Part shown: positions 23,331 through 35,653 of the stretch, one piece after another
How positions within the stretch are numbered: position 1 is the stretch's first letter
Layout: each line of letters starts with the position of its first letter
Source: Piper betle
Taxonomy: Eukaryota > Streptophyta > Magnoliopsida > Piperales > Piperaceae
Direction of reading: 5' to 3'
Assembly (NCBI GenBank): GCA_033002965.1
Contig: JAURVB010003125.1
Coordinates: 28,618-92,617, forward strand
DNA length: 64,000 bases
Notes under the pieces: generated by a model
The model's input: the letters and a program-made list of their open reading frames with translations, nothing else
Told to the model about the DNA's origin: nothing
Databases searched by the model: none
Program-made: the position numbers and the translations under genes

Positions 23331-26300
23331 GATTTGCCAGACAATCATCAACTAGGATAAAAATTTAAGCAAGTCCAAACCCCAAATCCTAAACAAAAAC
23401 CAAAGATTTATCATAAAACAAACAACCCTATCTATAACAAAAATTCGCTCAAAATTCATGACCGACGAAGAACGAAATTTGAACCGCCAGAAAAAGTTTG
23501 GACCATTGGTCAATTTTCGCGTGTCATCCGGGGTATCGTAATCAATTTAATCGGATGTCTCCTCCAAAAAGAACACCCATGGAAGGAGGATGAAAACACA
23601 TGAAGAGAAGATGATACGGGACAAACTGCAAAGGGTCACAACGTCAATTATCACTTGGTCGATTATTCAATCAGGCCAAAAAAATGTTATGTTTTCATTT
23701 GTTTATATTAAATCGGTCAAACTCGATCACAGAATCAAACACTCTATCTACATAGTTATAATTTCTTCTATATTAAATGTATAACTAATATGAGTTTATT
23801 TTATTCAATTGGGTGAAAAAGGATTCAATTAAATTTTAAAATTATTTATTAGATAATAAAAATATTTTATCATCAATATTTTATAAATTAATGTTAAAAT
23901 ATTGTAATTTTTAATATAAATAGAATCCAATAAAACATTAAATTTTTTAAAAAGAAACTAAGTATCAATTAAAATGGTATAAAAATCTAAACGGTATTGA
24001 ATTTGAATATATTTCAGGTCAGGGCATGAGAATATATGATATTATATTTTTAAAAGAGCTTTAGCCTCGGCACTCGTGCTTATGCCTCGAAGGTACTAAA
24101 AGTGTAGAAAACACCCTTTTAATTCTAATTAATTATTGAATAACCCCAAACGTATGTAAATGATAGAAATACCCTTGTATGCACTCGTTTGATCTCAAAA
24201 ATACCTTCCCAAATATTAGAATGATGCCAAGGGGATATATCTTATTGACATTGGTTCCAATTTAGAATTATTACTTAACGACCCTGATCTAAAATTAAAA
24301 GGAATATCAGATTTTAAGCAATAGATTATAATTCTTGTGTATTTGTAAGAAAAATTCGATTGGTGAATGTATTTATTGATCTTATTCAGTTTCGAGGTAC
24401 AGAAAATTATTATATGTAGTTTGGCTTTTAACAATTAAGAACAAACTTAAATTGTTACGATGTGGGATGCTATCCCTCTAGAAAGAGGCCAAAAATATCC
24501 GCCAGGAATTTAAGAATATGTATTAGTTTTTTCCAACTCAACCAAATAAGAATATATATTAGTTGGCACTTGATGTAAAGTAACAATTCATGTATAATAT
24601 TCATGTATAAGATATGTCACTTTATATTAGGATTATAGTTTAAAAAACTCAAAATTCGGAGTTAATTATATTAAAATTTTAATTATGTAAATAAAAAATT
24701 ATATAAAATTAATATATAGTACTCTTTGGTCATTTAAAATTGACAAATATAATATATATATATTACTTAAAATTATTGATTTAACTAATTTGAAAAAAAA
24801 ATTAATATGTTTTCATAACGTTTATAACATAACTCAGTGAACTAATTACCTAATCAAACCTATATAGCCATTCATGAGGTGTGATTCAACAAGCTATGAA
24901 CTCGAGTTGACTCAAAGAGTTTTTTATTTTAAAAAGAGGTTTAAAACTATGATTAAGATTTGATCCCTAATTAGTGCGAAATTTGACTACATACATACCA
25001 TGCCTTTATATTTCTAGTAGGGTATAGATCACACCAAAAGTCGAATATAACAATTCCATTTATTTTTTGTCAAATTTAGGATTGTAAACAAGTTGAGTGT
25101 GAGGAGTCCTCCATCACTTTGTTCATATTCAGTTTATTTTCAGATTAGTTAGCTCAAACTTAGTTTGATACAATGTGCTCGAGCCAGGAGTGGCTTAAAA
25201 GATTATATATGTATGCATTTGATTTTTGTTTAATTTAATCAGTTTTAAGCAGGCCAAATTGAACTTATGCATGATGGCTCCATCAAGTTCATTTTTTTAT
25301 TTTCATGATTTTAAAATTATATATAAGTGGAAATAATATTTTTCATAAAATAATAAAATCCATATAATATTATAAACTACCAATGTTAAAAAAAAAAAGC
25401 TATCAAAATGTACACATAATAAGATGTTAGGTAATTGACTCAAACTAATCTAGAATTTTTTATCATGCTTGAATGTATGGAGCTTATAAAGCTTGATTGA
25501 ATTTTGCTATAGAGTTATCTGATTTTAATTAGGCTTTTTTGCAGTCTATCAAACTTCTAATTCATTCCAAGCCGAACATTTGTTTGAAATTTAAAATAAC
25601 GAAAACTGAATACATTGACTTGCTTACACCTCAAGTCAATGTTTAGCGTTGGGACTCATCATAATTGAATACACACAAAAGTAGGACTCTATACATTGAG
25701 TTTGGTAGCGTATTGTTTGACCAATCATTTAAGCCAAATATATTCCAAACCCAATTATTTACTATTAATAAACTTTCTCTTTTCAATATCAAATCCAACT
25801 ACTTATTATTAATGTTAAACTAAGCTAAATCATTTATAATAAATGGTTGGGTTTAAATGGGTAGACATTTAACTATTTAAATTATATTTTAGAAAAATTA
25901 TTAGAATTATATAATAATAACAAATGTTCTAAAAGAGAAGACAAGTAAAATAAATATTTTAAAAATATAAATGAGATATTTAATAATTTATTAATAAAAT
26001 ATCTTTATAATGAAGATTATAATTTAAGAATCATATATTGAGTACTGGGTACCCAATCAATTACCAAACCCAAACATTTCAACCGGGTACCTTCTTTTTC
26101 AATCCAATTCCTATTATTAATTATCTAAAACCTTAAAAATTAGGTATAACCATACCAATAGGCATCCCAACAGAGGAGGATTATCTTTTTAACACAAATA
26201 AAAAATGCAAACTAGAGGAAACTTATATAAGTGCAAGGCAAATTATCTTTGCAACCAAGCATTGTTTGAACAAGCTTAACACCCTATGATCATTCCGCCA

Positions 26301-26442
26301 CAAATACTAAAAGAGCTCCACCTAGTGTTTCATTTTCAAATCACATAAAAACACATTAAAAACCATAAGGGTCCAGAAGCCAAACAAAAGCATTTACAAC
26401 CTTTAAACAAGCAAGGCCTCTTTGCATGCACAACCATTGCCC
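23331..26442. other. AT-rich intergenic DNA
   Basis: Long A/T-rich sequence with no credible coding region, RNA gene or intact repeat. The segment 23820-24000 resembles 47825-48020 in wording (runs such as AAATTTTAAAATTA...GATATT), perhaps a shared degenerate repeat. The last 200 bp or so hold the 3' UTR of Rubisco activase. Confidence 0.5.
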
Positions 26443-26813
26443 TTAGAAAGTTCCCCTGCTGATGGCATCCTCGTTAGCATTGCCGAGCGCGGCCTCCTTC
26501 AAGTAGGTGTCGGCCAATTGCACCCTCTTGACGTTCTCTTGCTCCGCCACCAGCATGTTGCCGTACTCCAAGAGCTTCTCCAGCGTCATCTTCGGCTGCT
26601 CGAACTGCGGCGGCCCCTCCCTCGAGTTCACGAGCTTCTTCCCCACGTTCTGCACCCCGACGTTCACAATCCACTTCCTCACCTCGTCGTCGTACACCCT
26701 TGCTCTCAATGCTCCGAAGAAATCTACACAACATTATATTTTCAACATCAATTAATATGTGCCCGGAAAATAATTACTTTTAAACTCTTAAAACTTAAAG
26801 ACCAGATTAACTG

Positions 26814-26865
<52 letters not shown>

Positions 26866-29239
26866 TTGAAGAGAAGAGTAAGTTGGTTCATAGATACTAT
26901 TTAGTAGATTCAACCATACAAAACACAATAAAATAAAAAGAATAAATCAAATTATTATGTATAGTTTAATTTTTTACTTAATTGAATCTATCATTACAAT
27001 TGGAATTTATTTAATATATTAAGTTATTATAGTCATCTTATTATTCAACGAGGGTCGTCTATAAGATTGAAGTTGATCTCTAAAATTAGCTGTGCTACAC
27101 CTTGCCTAGTATTAATAAGAGAGAACCTTCATCACAAAAATAAAAAATAAAAGATAATTTAAAGTCAAGCTCAAATAAAAATAGAATATCCAATTACAAA
27201 ACATTAAAAAATAAAAATAATACATAAATTATTATAATCTATTTTATTATTGAAATAAATTAGGCAAGATATCGCGCTATGCATAACCTATATAGAATAA
27301 ATTTAAATTTTATACATAAATTCTCGTTAAATGATGAGATGGACTTATAATAATTTAATATATATATATATATATATAGATTGTGATTAATTTTAAAGAT
27401 ATATTATATTTAAATGAAATGGTGATATATAATTATTTAATTTCTTAAGACACTTAGACATATTCTAATCAGTAAGAAATTATAAGATAGTCGAGTTTGA
27501 ACCTGCTATTGTAAAACATTCTGCTATTTTTAAAAAAATTAAGGTTAATAAAATTCGAATGAGGTATGTTTATAACATTTTTTAGATTTTTTAATATTTT
27601 GATTAATTTATTCTCCTATTTTTAATGTCAAGTTAGTAGAGTTCTCCTTTTATTAATAAGATTAGATTTAATATATTAACAATTAGAGTCATTGCTCAAT
27701 TTAAGTCTTAATATACTAGGCAAAGATAATAATAATAATAATAATCTAAGTGGCGTTGAGCTTGTCGTTACCGATGGACTGGCCGGGGAAGGAGTCGACG
27801 AGCACGATGATGTCCTCCTTGGGGACGTTGTCGGTGCGGAAGATGCCCATGCAAATACCGATGCGGTCCTCCCTGGTGGGTGCCCAGTAGAACTTCTCCA
27901 TACGACCGTCACGGATGAGCGGGGCGTAGAGGGTGGAGAAGTCGTTGCCGGTAACGATGATGGGCACCCGGGCGTTCTCCTCCTTGTTGTACATGCCGGG
28001 CAGCTGCACGTTCGTCGGGTTGTCGGCGACGTTCATCAGCGTGGCGTTCACCATCTGGTTGTTAACGGTGTACTGGGTGGTTCCCCCGAGACGCCCTGCT
28101 CCGGCGTCGAGATCGTTGATGAACAGGCAACACATCTTCCCCTTCTTCTGGATCAGGTCCGACGCCTCACGGTACCGCTGCCTGATCAGCTTCGCCGGCT
28201 CCCCGGCGTTCCCACTTTCCAATTCTCCGGCGCTCATCATGATGGGGCTGCGACGATAGCAGATTCACAAGTTTATAAACAACCAAACGGTGTTTATAAT
28301 TAAGGAAGCAAGAACAGAGTCACAATCTTAGGTAGACTCACTTGATGCCCAGCTTGCGGAAAACGAGCTCACACTGGAAAGATTTGCCCTGACCTTTGCC
28401 TCCCCAGACACCCAGAATCAGAGGAACCTTTTGAACCATCAACAATTCAAATAATTACAACAAGTCCAGTCTATACAGAGAAGCAATTTCTAGTTATGAA
28501 GTTGCCAAAATTAAGTTTACCTTGATGTTGGGCAGGGTCATAAAGTTCTTGCTGAGGTGAATTACAAGCTTGTCCATGAAAGCAGGTGCTATGTAATACC
28601 CGTCTAAAGTGTTGTCTAACTGGTACCTAATCAATGGCAATAACATGTTGCATGTCTGTGAAAACCAGAAGGTAGAGCAGGTTTGATTGGAAAGATGTGA
28701 ATTTGTTAGGGTGGGGAAGCATATTACTGGCGAAGGCCTTGGCTGATGTACTCGTAGGAGCTGAGCACGGCGTGGTGGGTACCAGTGCCTTGAGGAGCTT
28801 GGAAGAGGGAGTCGACCATACCCTTGCCGCGGGTGATGTCTTGCTGATCGTCCGACGTGTCGAAGGCCAGGCCTCTCCATTTGTCCTTGCTCGTCTGCTT
28901 CGACTCGTCCACCTCCGCCACCACCTTGAAGCTCCCATTGGAGGACGCCCTGTGGTGGGCATGGCCGGAGCTCACCCTCTTGATGCTCGTTCCCAAGAAC
29001 GCCGAGCTGGGCACCGACGGAGCTCCCCCGAAGCATTGCTCGCCTTCAACTGCATCAAAAATATATAACATGATGAAAATTGAACTAAGAATTGAATTTG
29101 ATCGTTGGGTTTTGAAGTAGAGACTAAAGCATATGCTTAGATAACATCGACGATGCAAAGAAAGAATCGTGAAAGGGCGGGAAGAACACAGTACCGGCAG
29201 TCTGTTGACAGCTCCGATGGTGGACACCGCCGCAGCCAT
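26443..29239 (-). CDS. RCA: Rubisco activase, chloroplastic, short (beta-like) form
   Basis: This AAA+ ATPase removes inhibitory sugar phosphates from Rubisco in the chloroplast stroma. Six exons with GT/AG sites: 29239-29195, 29049-28728, 28626-28521, 28427-28342, 28247-27772, 26723-26443. Exon 1 begins [15 protein letters not shown], the usual transit-peptide start. The Walker A GGKGQGKS (about 167-174) is in exon 4, Walker [10 protein letters not shown] (about 226-234) in exon 5, and the C-terminal [18 protein letters not shown] in exon 6. The exon lengths sum to 1,316, one short of a multiple of three; one added base in the C5 run at 29025-29029 gives 438 residues and restores the transit-peptide reading. 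The protein stops after AISRGTF, where relatives continue YGK, so the cysteine-bearing redox tail is absent. Intron 5 is 1,048 bp and holds (TA)n. Confidence 0.95.
26815..26863. repeat. (TA)n microsatellite in RCA intron 5
   Basis: About 24 TA units in the last intron of Rubisco activase; likely polymorphic. A shorter TA tract follows at 27358-27378. Confidence 0.95.
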
Positions 29240-29325
29240 TGATGAAATCCTTGGGATATCAGAACACAAAGCTTCGAAACACCTGCTTCTCTTCTCAAGC
29301 AGAATAGGAGAGAGAACCAGTGAGT

Positions 29326-29332
29326 CTTATAG
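29326..29332 (-). promoter_or_regulatory. Candidate TATA box of RCA
   Basis: The minus strand reads CTATAAG about 90 bp upstream of the start codon, followed by pyrimidine-rich leader sequence. Spacing suits a plant TATA box. No transcript evidence is available. Confidence 0.5.
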
Positions 29333-29419
29333 CGAGAAGTGGGAAGAGCTGCGAGAGTGTGAGAGATCTTGTGGAGCAGCTTACCACGCCGTTCGTGACC
29401 ACAGAGTAGAGATAGCATT

Positions 29420-32099
29420 CATAAAAACCCAAGGTCTGGTTTCCATAGGGGAAAAAATTGGTGGCCAAAAATGACATGTGGAAGGCGCTAGATTGGAGAG
29501 TGCAAACAAAATCTACAAGCAAGTCTTTGATCGAAAATGGTGGCCATGGTTTTAGGATTTCTCTTCACCACAGGATTGTAGTGACCGAGAGATGTCTATT
29601 GGACCATTATTGATGGGGATATTAGAACATTTTGATTGATCTGTGGCCATTGGATGTACATCTTTGCTGTGATTTCTATACTAGCGTTAGAAGTGATAAT
29701 TTCACTAAGATGGGTCACCTTGTAACTAGACAGAAAGCAAGACGTTTGCCCATTTTCTAATGGATATGATTTCACCACGTATGAGGTAGAATGGATGGGG
29801 GAACAACAGAGTGCCAATCAACTTCAAAAAAAAAAGTATTTGTGGTTGTTCTTCTTTATAGGATTATCTCTGAAGAAATTCTTTGTAGATGTTCTTCCTC
29901 TTGACGATTGGATGAAGGGTTAGCTAACCTGCTTAAGATGGTTTTAGTAGAGTTCGTTCAAAGTCGATTCCATGCACGTTTGATTCTCTTAGATGTAATA
30001 TTTTGTACGCCCAATAATTTTTGGAAAAGATCCCAAATAAGTTAGGGGTTCTCTTAAGAAGATAAATTTAACAAGCCTTAATAGGATACAATAAGATGTT
30101 ATATATGTATTTTACTTAAGATATAATTTGGGGTAGGAGTCTTATTTCAAGATGCGTGACAATTTTTTATTCAACTGTATTTTTTTATCAATTTATTCAA
30201 ACTTTGACATTATCTATTGCATCTTAGAATATAAAATTCACTTTAGTTGTTATTGATAATTAGTTGATTTACGTTTTTTATTTATTTTAAAATCGTTAAA
30301 TTCAAGATAAGATTCTCAATGATTATAATTTTCTAAGGCTATTATATTCATAAAAAAAGATAAAATAGTAATTTAAATTATTCTTCTAAATAGAAAAGTT
30401 GAAGGGAGATATTATAAAATAGTTATAGCCAGGAATATGAAATAAAGTATAATATTAAATAAAGTTGTAATTTTAATTATTCTTCTACATAGGAAACTCC
30501 AAAGGTAATATTTATAAATATAAAATACAGGATAATATTGTAAAATAGATAAATAGGAAATAATGGGTATATTGTAAATTTATAAGAGGACACTTAGCGA
30601 TTACTTCTACTAGTTAAAAATCTTCCGCTTTTGTATATTATATAGTTAATATATAGATATAGATAAGATCCCCCAGTGCACATTGAGCATAACATTTTCT
30701 ATTTGAGAATAATTAGGGTTTTCTTCCTAGGGTGTTTGGACTTGGGATTTAGGTTGAAAAACCTAATTCTTGTCCATCTTGTGAGGAATACAATCCATCA
30801 ATATGTTGAGTAAGGTACACACTCTATTTTAATTATATTTTTAATCATTCTTTAGATTTGATAATACATCAATTTAAAGCTCAATTCCAAGCCTGAGTTT
30901 GTGCCTGTTTAATGTGACTCAAAGTTTAATATCTTATATAAAATAAAAATATATATTACATCCACTTCAAAAATGTTATTAGAGTTGAGAAAGTTTATGA
31001 CTTAAAAAATAACTTTAAATAAAAAAAATAAAGTTTCAATGCATTAAGTTTATTTTTAATATATAAAATATTATTTTAAAAAAGAGATTTTAGCATAAGC
31101 TATATAGAGATGATTAATTGGTTGATGTAAATTAAGCAAGTCAATCTTGACTCCAACTTAAATTTGCTTGAATAGTGATAGACTCGACTGTATTTAAAAC
31201 AAACGAGTAGAGCTTGAAATAAGTTGATTCAGCTCGCCGGGATGAATAACCTAGCCATTCAAAATGTCCTTTTTTCTTTTGGTAAGTAATTATGTTGGTG
31301 TCACCCGACTAATTTCTTATTCTAAATCAACAACTTTCATATATTTTAAACAAAAAAACGTTTATAAATTTATTAAAGATAATTGATGGAAAAAATTTAT
31401 CGGGCAGGTACAGAAGTCCCCTCAACATTATTTTTTTATTGGAGAAAGAAATAGCTTTGGTTGTTGGTAACACAACTGCCATGGGTGTTTGTGGTAATCA
31501 TCTAATTAGTCGCTCAAAACGGGTTCGTTTAAAGTCAAAATCTTCTGTCGTAGTTGGACAAGGGCAAGTTAGGAAATTATATTTGTATATTGTGATCGAG
31601 TTCCCTAATGCTTTCTTGATTCTTTTTCGAATAATATTTCATTTCAACATTCAATTTATCTCTCTTATTTTATTATCTCTCATTTCAATTAATATATACA
31701 AAGAAACATTCGTTTATAGATGGAGCTTCCCTGACGCTAGTCTACACATCATAAATTTGTCACGTGTTCTTAAATATGATTAGAAAAGTATTAATTAAAT
31801 ATTTAATATAAACTTTCTTATTCAATTTTATTTTAATAATTATTCATATAAAAAATTTAAATAATTAACTAGAATTTTTTTAAAAAAATTAATTTGAATA
31901 GAATTATACACTATAAGTTTTTTCTTAATAATAAACAACAATATGTAAATATATAAATAAAAATATGTAAAATCTTAAATTTAGTATGTATTATTAAGTA
32001 ATAAACCTTAATTCGAATTATACAATTATAAATTTGTTATAATTTGGGTAGAATTATCCTTTGAAGTTTTTCTAATTTGGGTAGAATTATCCCGAAGTT

Positions 32100-32131
<32 letters not shown>

Positions 32132-32688
32132 TTCAAATTAAGTAAGAATTAATGGATGAATAAAACTATTGTGGGCCCATTCATTAAGATTTAAAAATAG
32201 ACACTTTAAATATACACATAAAGTTTTTTTTTACAATTTTACCCTTTATTTATGCAAAAAAATTAGTTAAATATTGTATAATTTTCAACTATTCTTTTTA
32301 GAAATATATTAATTAATTGTAGTGTATATTGAAAAATCTAATTCAATGTGACAAGATTTAGTTAATTTTTTTTTATCATGGGCACGTAAAAATTTTAATT
32401 AATATACCACGTGTTTATAAATATCTATTAAAAGTAAGGATCTAGAACCAAATTCAGATATTCAGGTCAGATTACATTTAATCTTCCTTCAAATAACTTA
32501 AAATAAATAAAATTCTAAATTAAAACTAAAATATATAAATGTAATAAAAATAATCGATATAAATTAAAATATAGACTGATAACACATTTAAAATTATTAT
32601 AGTTAAAGAAAATATTCATAATTCTAACTAGTTGGTACAAAAATTAAAATTATTAGTTTTTGATATTTGATTAAATAAATATATCTTA
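29420..32688. other. Intergenic DNA between RCA and LTR D
   Basis: The part next to RCA (to about 29600) is its probable promoter. Beyond that the DNA is AT-rich, with a (TAA)n tract at 32101-32130. The open frame at 31439-31783 resembles no family I know and lies in low-complexity DNA. No gene, tRNA or intact element is supported. Confidence 0.5.
32101..32130. repeat. (TAA)n microsatellite
   Basis: About ten AAT/TAA units in intergenic DNA. Confidence 0.9.
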
Positions 32689-35653
32689 TGTAAAACATGC
32701 ACTTCGAGTCTGGGTTTTATATTCAGAACCGGTCGATTCGATTGTGATTTTCGAGTCAAGTTAGTTTTAGAACACGTGTACTGAGTCGACACAGGTCACG
32801 TGTATGAGCTATGAAGGTCGTGCGTACCCAAATATATGATGATAGTGTCATGAATATAGTAGAAAAGAATGAGTTATCAGAATATATGAGAGTATGCGAG
32901 TTATTTTTTTTATTTTTTATATAGAGGATTGTATAATTAGTTTTAAGACGTTTACCGCGTTAGGACACGTTATGGGTAGTTTGGGTGGGCTAATAGTTAT
33001 AGAGCATGTCATTGTGGTGTTATAATGTGTGATATATTTTATGAGATTTTTTTCCTATTTTTTGTATTTTTTTAGAATTATTACGAACTAGTTATTATTC
33101 TTGACACGAGACAGAGTCGAGTTAAGTCTTATTTACTAGTTTCCCACCGACCACCCCTGACCTTTTTCTTCTTCCCCATCCAAACACTTGTCACGTCGCC
33201 CCCTTTTGCTTGTCGTCGCCGCCGCTGACGCTGGCCTGCCACTGATCATCGTCGCAAGGCCCCACTGTGGCTTTGTCGTGACCGCCCCGACCAACCCCAG
33301 CCACTGTCTGACCGCTGTGACACCGGAATCGCCGCCCCTAGCTATGCGCTCATGTCATTGATTCTGCCGCCGGCGACTGTCGCCACCACGATCGGTTGGT
33401 TACTTCGGCACCTTCGACCAACCCACGACCCTCTCCAATCGGAGTGGAGACCATCGCCACCCAGGCCGGCTGGATCTAGTCACCCACCATTGCTGCCGTT
33501 TTGTTTCAACTATTTTCTGGCGAGCCATCGCCTCCATCGATAGCATCAGGCTCGCCAAGCCAGTTCCAACGATACCCAATATGACCAGTATCTGGTCAAT
33601 AGACGTTGCAGGCAACTTCCGCCTGAAAATTGTCGGAAAGCGCCGGGAAACCATTGAAGTTGCCGGAAAACAGCCAGAACCTTACCGGAAAACCGGATTC
33701 GCTGGATCTTCCGTGGAGCTCATCCAATAAAACCCGATCGAACTTTGGAAGCCGACAAGTGCTAAATTCGAGCTCCGAGATATGCAACAAAACCCTAGTC
33801 GTCGCTGATTGTCGACGACAAGAGGTATAATTACCTCCGAGTTAATGATTTAAACTTGATGATTGTTATGATTTAAACTTGATGATTGTTAGCACAACAT
33901 ACTAGGATTGAGTAATTGATGTGATTAATGCCTAATTACGAATGAAGTGATAAGTGACATGATTTGATTAATTGTGAATGATTAGTAAGTGATCTAATGA
34001 GGTAAATTAAATCTGAGCATGCTAATCAACTGTGATGTAATTTAGAAAAACACAATAAAATTGGTATGAATAGGATGAGTTAGAATTATTTTCACATTTT
34101 ATGATTATTTGACTGATGATGGATGTTAGTTGTATTGTGAGTGTGTTGATCATGTCGAGTTGATGCATCATTCAGTTAGCAGGCATTAGTTTCTAAATTT
34201 GATGTGTAGGTACGGAGTAGGACCTCGCCGCCTAAGCGTGAGGACACACTTGGAGCTTCTACCAGGTCCATTTATGACTCGTTTCGGTTTTATGCTCTCT
34301 TCTATAGTATGTTTATTTTATTATTTGCAGAACAGGTTAAGTGGCATTTTATTAGATATCACTTAACTCGGGTTATTTAGCCAAACAGTTTTTCGGATTA
34401 AAAAACCCTTGAGGATGAGATCTTTCGAGGATGATTTCGAAAACAAGATCTACCACAAGTTGCATTCGGGCCTATTATATGAATCCCTTCCTAGGCATAT
34501 ATATATAATTTTATCGAGTTTTCAGTGAGACGAGAGATGGAGAAACCGACTGCACGTACCATGAGCAGATACTGTTACAGTCAAAGCGGGCTCTGGATTA
34601 ATGAACGGATTGTTCTATTCCTAAGGGATCCTAACAACTCCTTCTTTGAGTTCCTCACACCCGGAGAACATGTAGGTTTATGGGTATTATTTACTATAGC
34701 ACTTGTCTGAACTTGTAGTTCAAAGGGTACTAAAGGCAACAGCCAAAGAGTACTTGGCCTTCGTGCTCAAGGTCAAGAGAATTATGGAGGTGAGGAGAGG
34801 GCTTAGGATATATATGTAATCCCGATAGATGAGAGAAAAAAGAAATGAGAAAAATGCCAAAAGAGGCATCAGTAAAGCAAACAGTTCGGGATATTACCGG
34901 GTCTGTAGCCCAGTGGCTCCTCAGTAGGTGCCCTTTAGAGAGTTCACGAGAAGTATACGAGTGTCTTTCTTTCATATGAGAGTTTGCTCTCATAGCTAGT
35001 TTGTTATAATTATATTTTAGACCACTAACGCTTGTTATTGACGTGCTTTTATACTATATGTAGGTGATAATCACGAGTTGGATGTGTCAGCCTGGATGGA
35101 AGAGCACTGATGTCGTTTAAACATATGTTAATCAATAGAGTGGTTAATATTTTGTTTATGATGTTATTACATTAAGAATGATATAATCAAATGCTAAGAC
35201 ATGATGACATGACATGATGAAATTCTACGACATGATGATATCACGTGAAACGTGAATAGATTGCACAGGTGGGTTAAGACCCAAGCTTCAGAATGAGTGT
35301 AGGGTAGATTAGATTTTGTGTGAATGAAATTGTTGATATGCATATATGTTTATATATATTATTTTGACAGGGTGGCCCCCTAATTGCACTTTTAGGGGAG
35401 ACTCTGTTCGTTTTATTTCAGAATTTTTATTGATTTTGATCACAATTGTATTGGTGTGTAAATTAGTTTGCATGTCATCCATGTAATATCATGTTAGGAT
35501 TCTGTGTATTCATCCATACATGACAAGTCGTATCTTCATCTTAAGATGCCGATATTAGATCCGCACGAGTTGAGTTCGGGTTAGCCAACCTTGATCGGAG
35601 CCTGTAATATGCCAGTTCGGTTCACGAGTGTGGACCGTATTTGGGGTGTTACA
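32689..35653 (+). mobile_element. Solo LTR D with perfect target duplication
   Basis: A plus-oriented, 2,965-bp copy of the long LTR family, from TGTAAAAC to GGGGTGTTACA. Both flanks are TCTTA (32684-32688 and 35654-35658), a perfect 5-bp target duplication. There is no internal region, so it is a solo LTR. In order it contains a TATATAG stretch (about 32925), a W-box-like palindrome (33100-33126), a GC-rich block (33130-33830), a short (TA)n tract (about 34498), and the TATGAGAG/CTCTCATA hairpin (about 34975-34994). It is more diverged than A and C. Confidence 0.95.
33100..33126. promoter_or_regulatory. Palindrome of LTR D (diverged)
   Basis: CTTGACACG-N9-CGAGTTAAG occupies the same place as the W-box-like palindrome of A-C, with one change in each arm. 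Confidence 0.45.

Noticed and set aside
27692..28303. 203-codon plus-strand open frame
   Set aside because: Exact antisense shadow of Rubisco activase exon 5.
28697..29068. Plus-strand open frame of 123 codons
   Set aside because: Antisense shadow of Rubisco activase exon 2.
31439..31783. 114-codon plus-strand frame
   Set aside because: No family likeness, AT-rich second half, no splice or promoter context.
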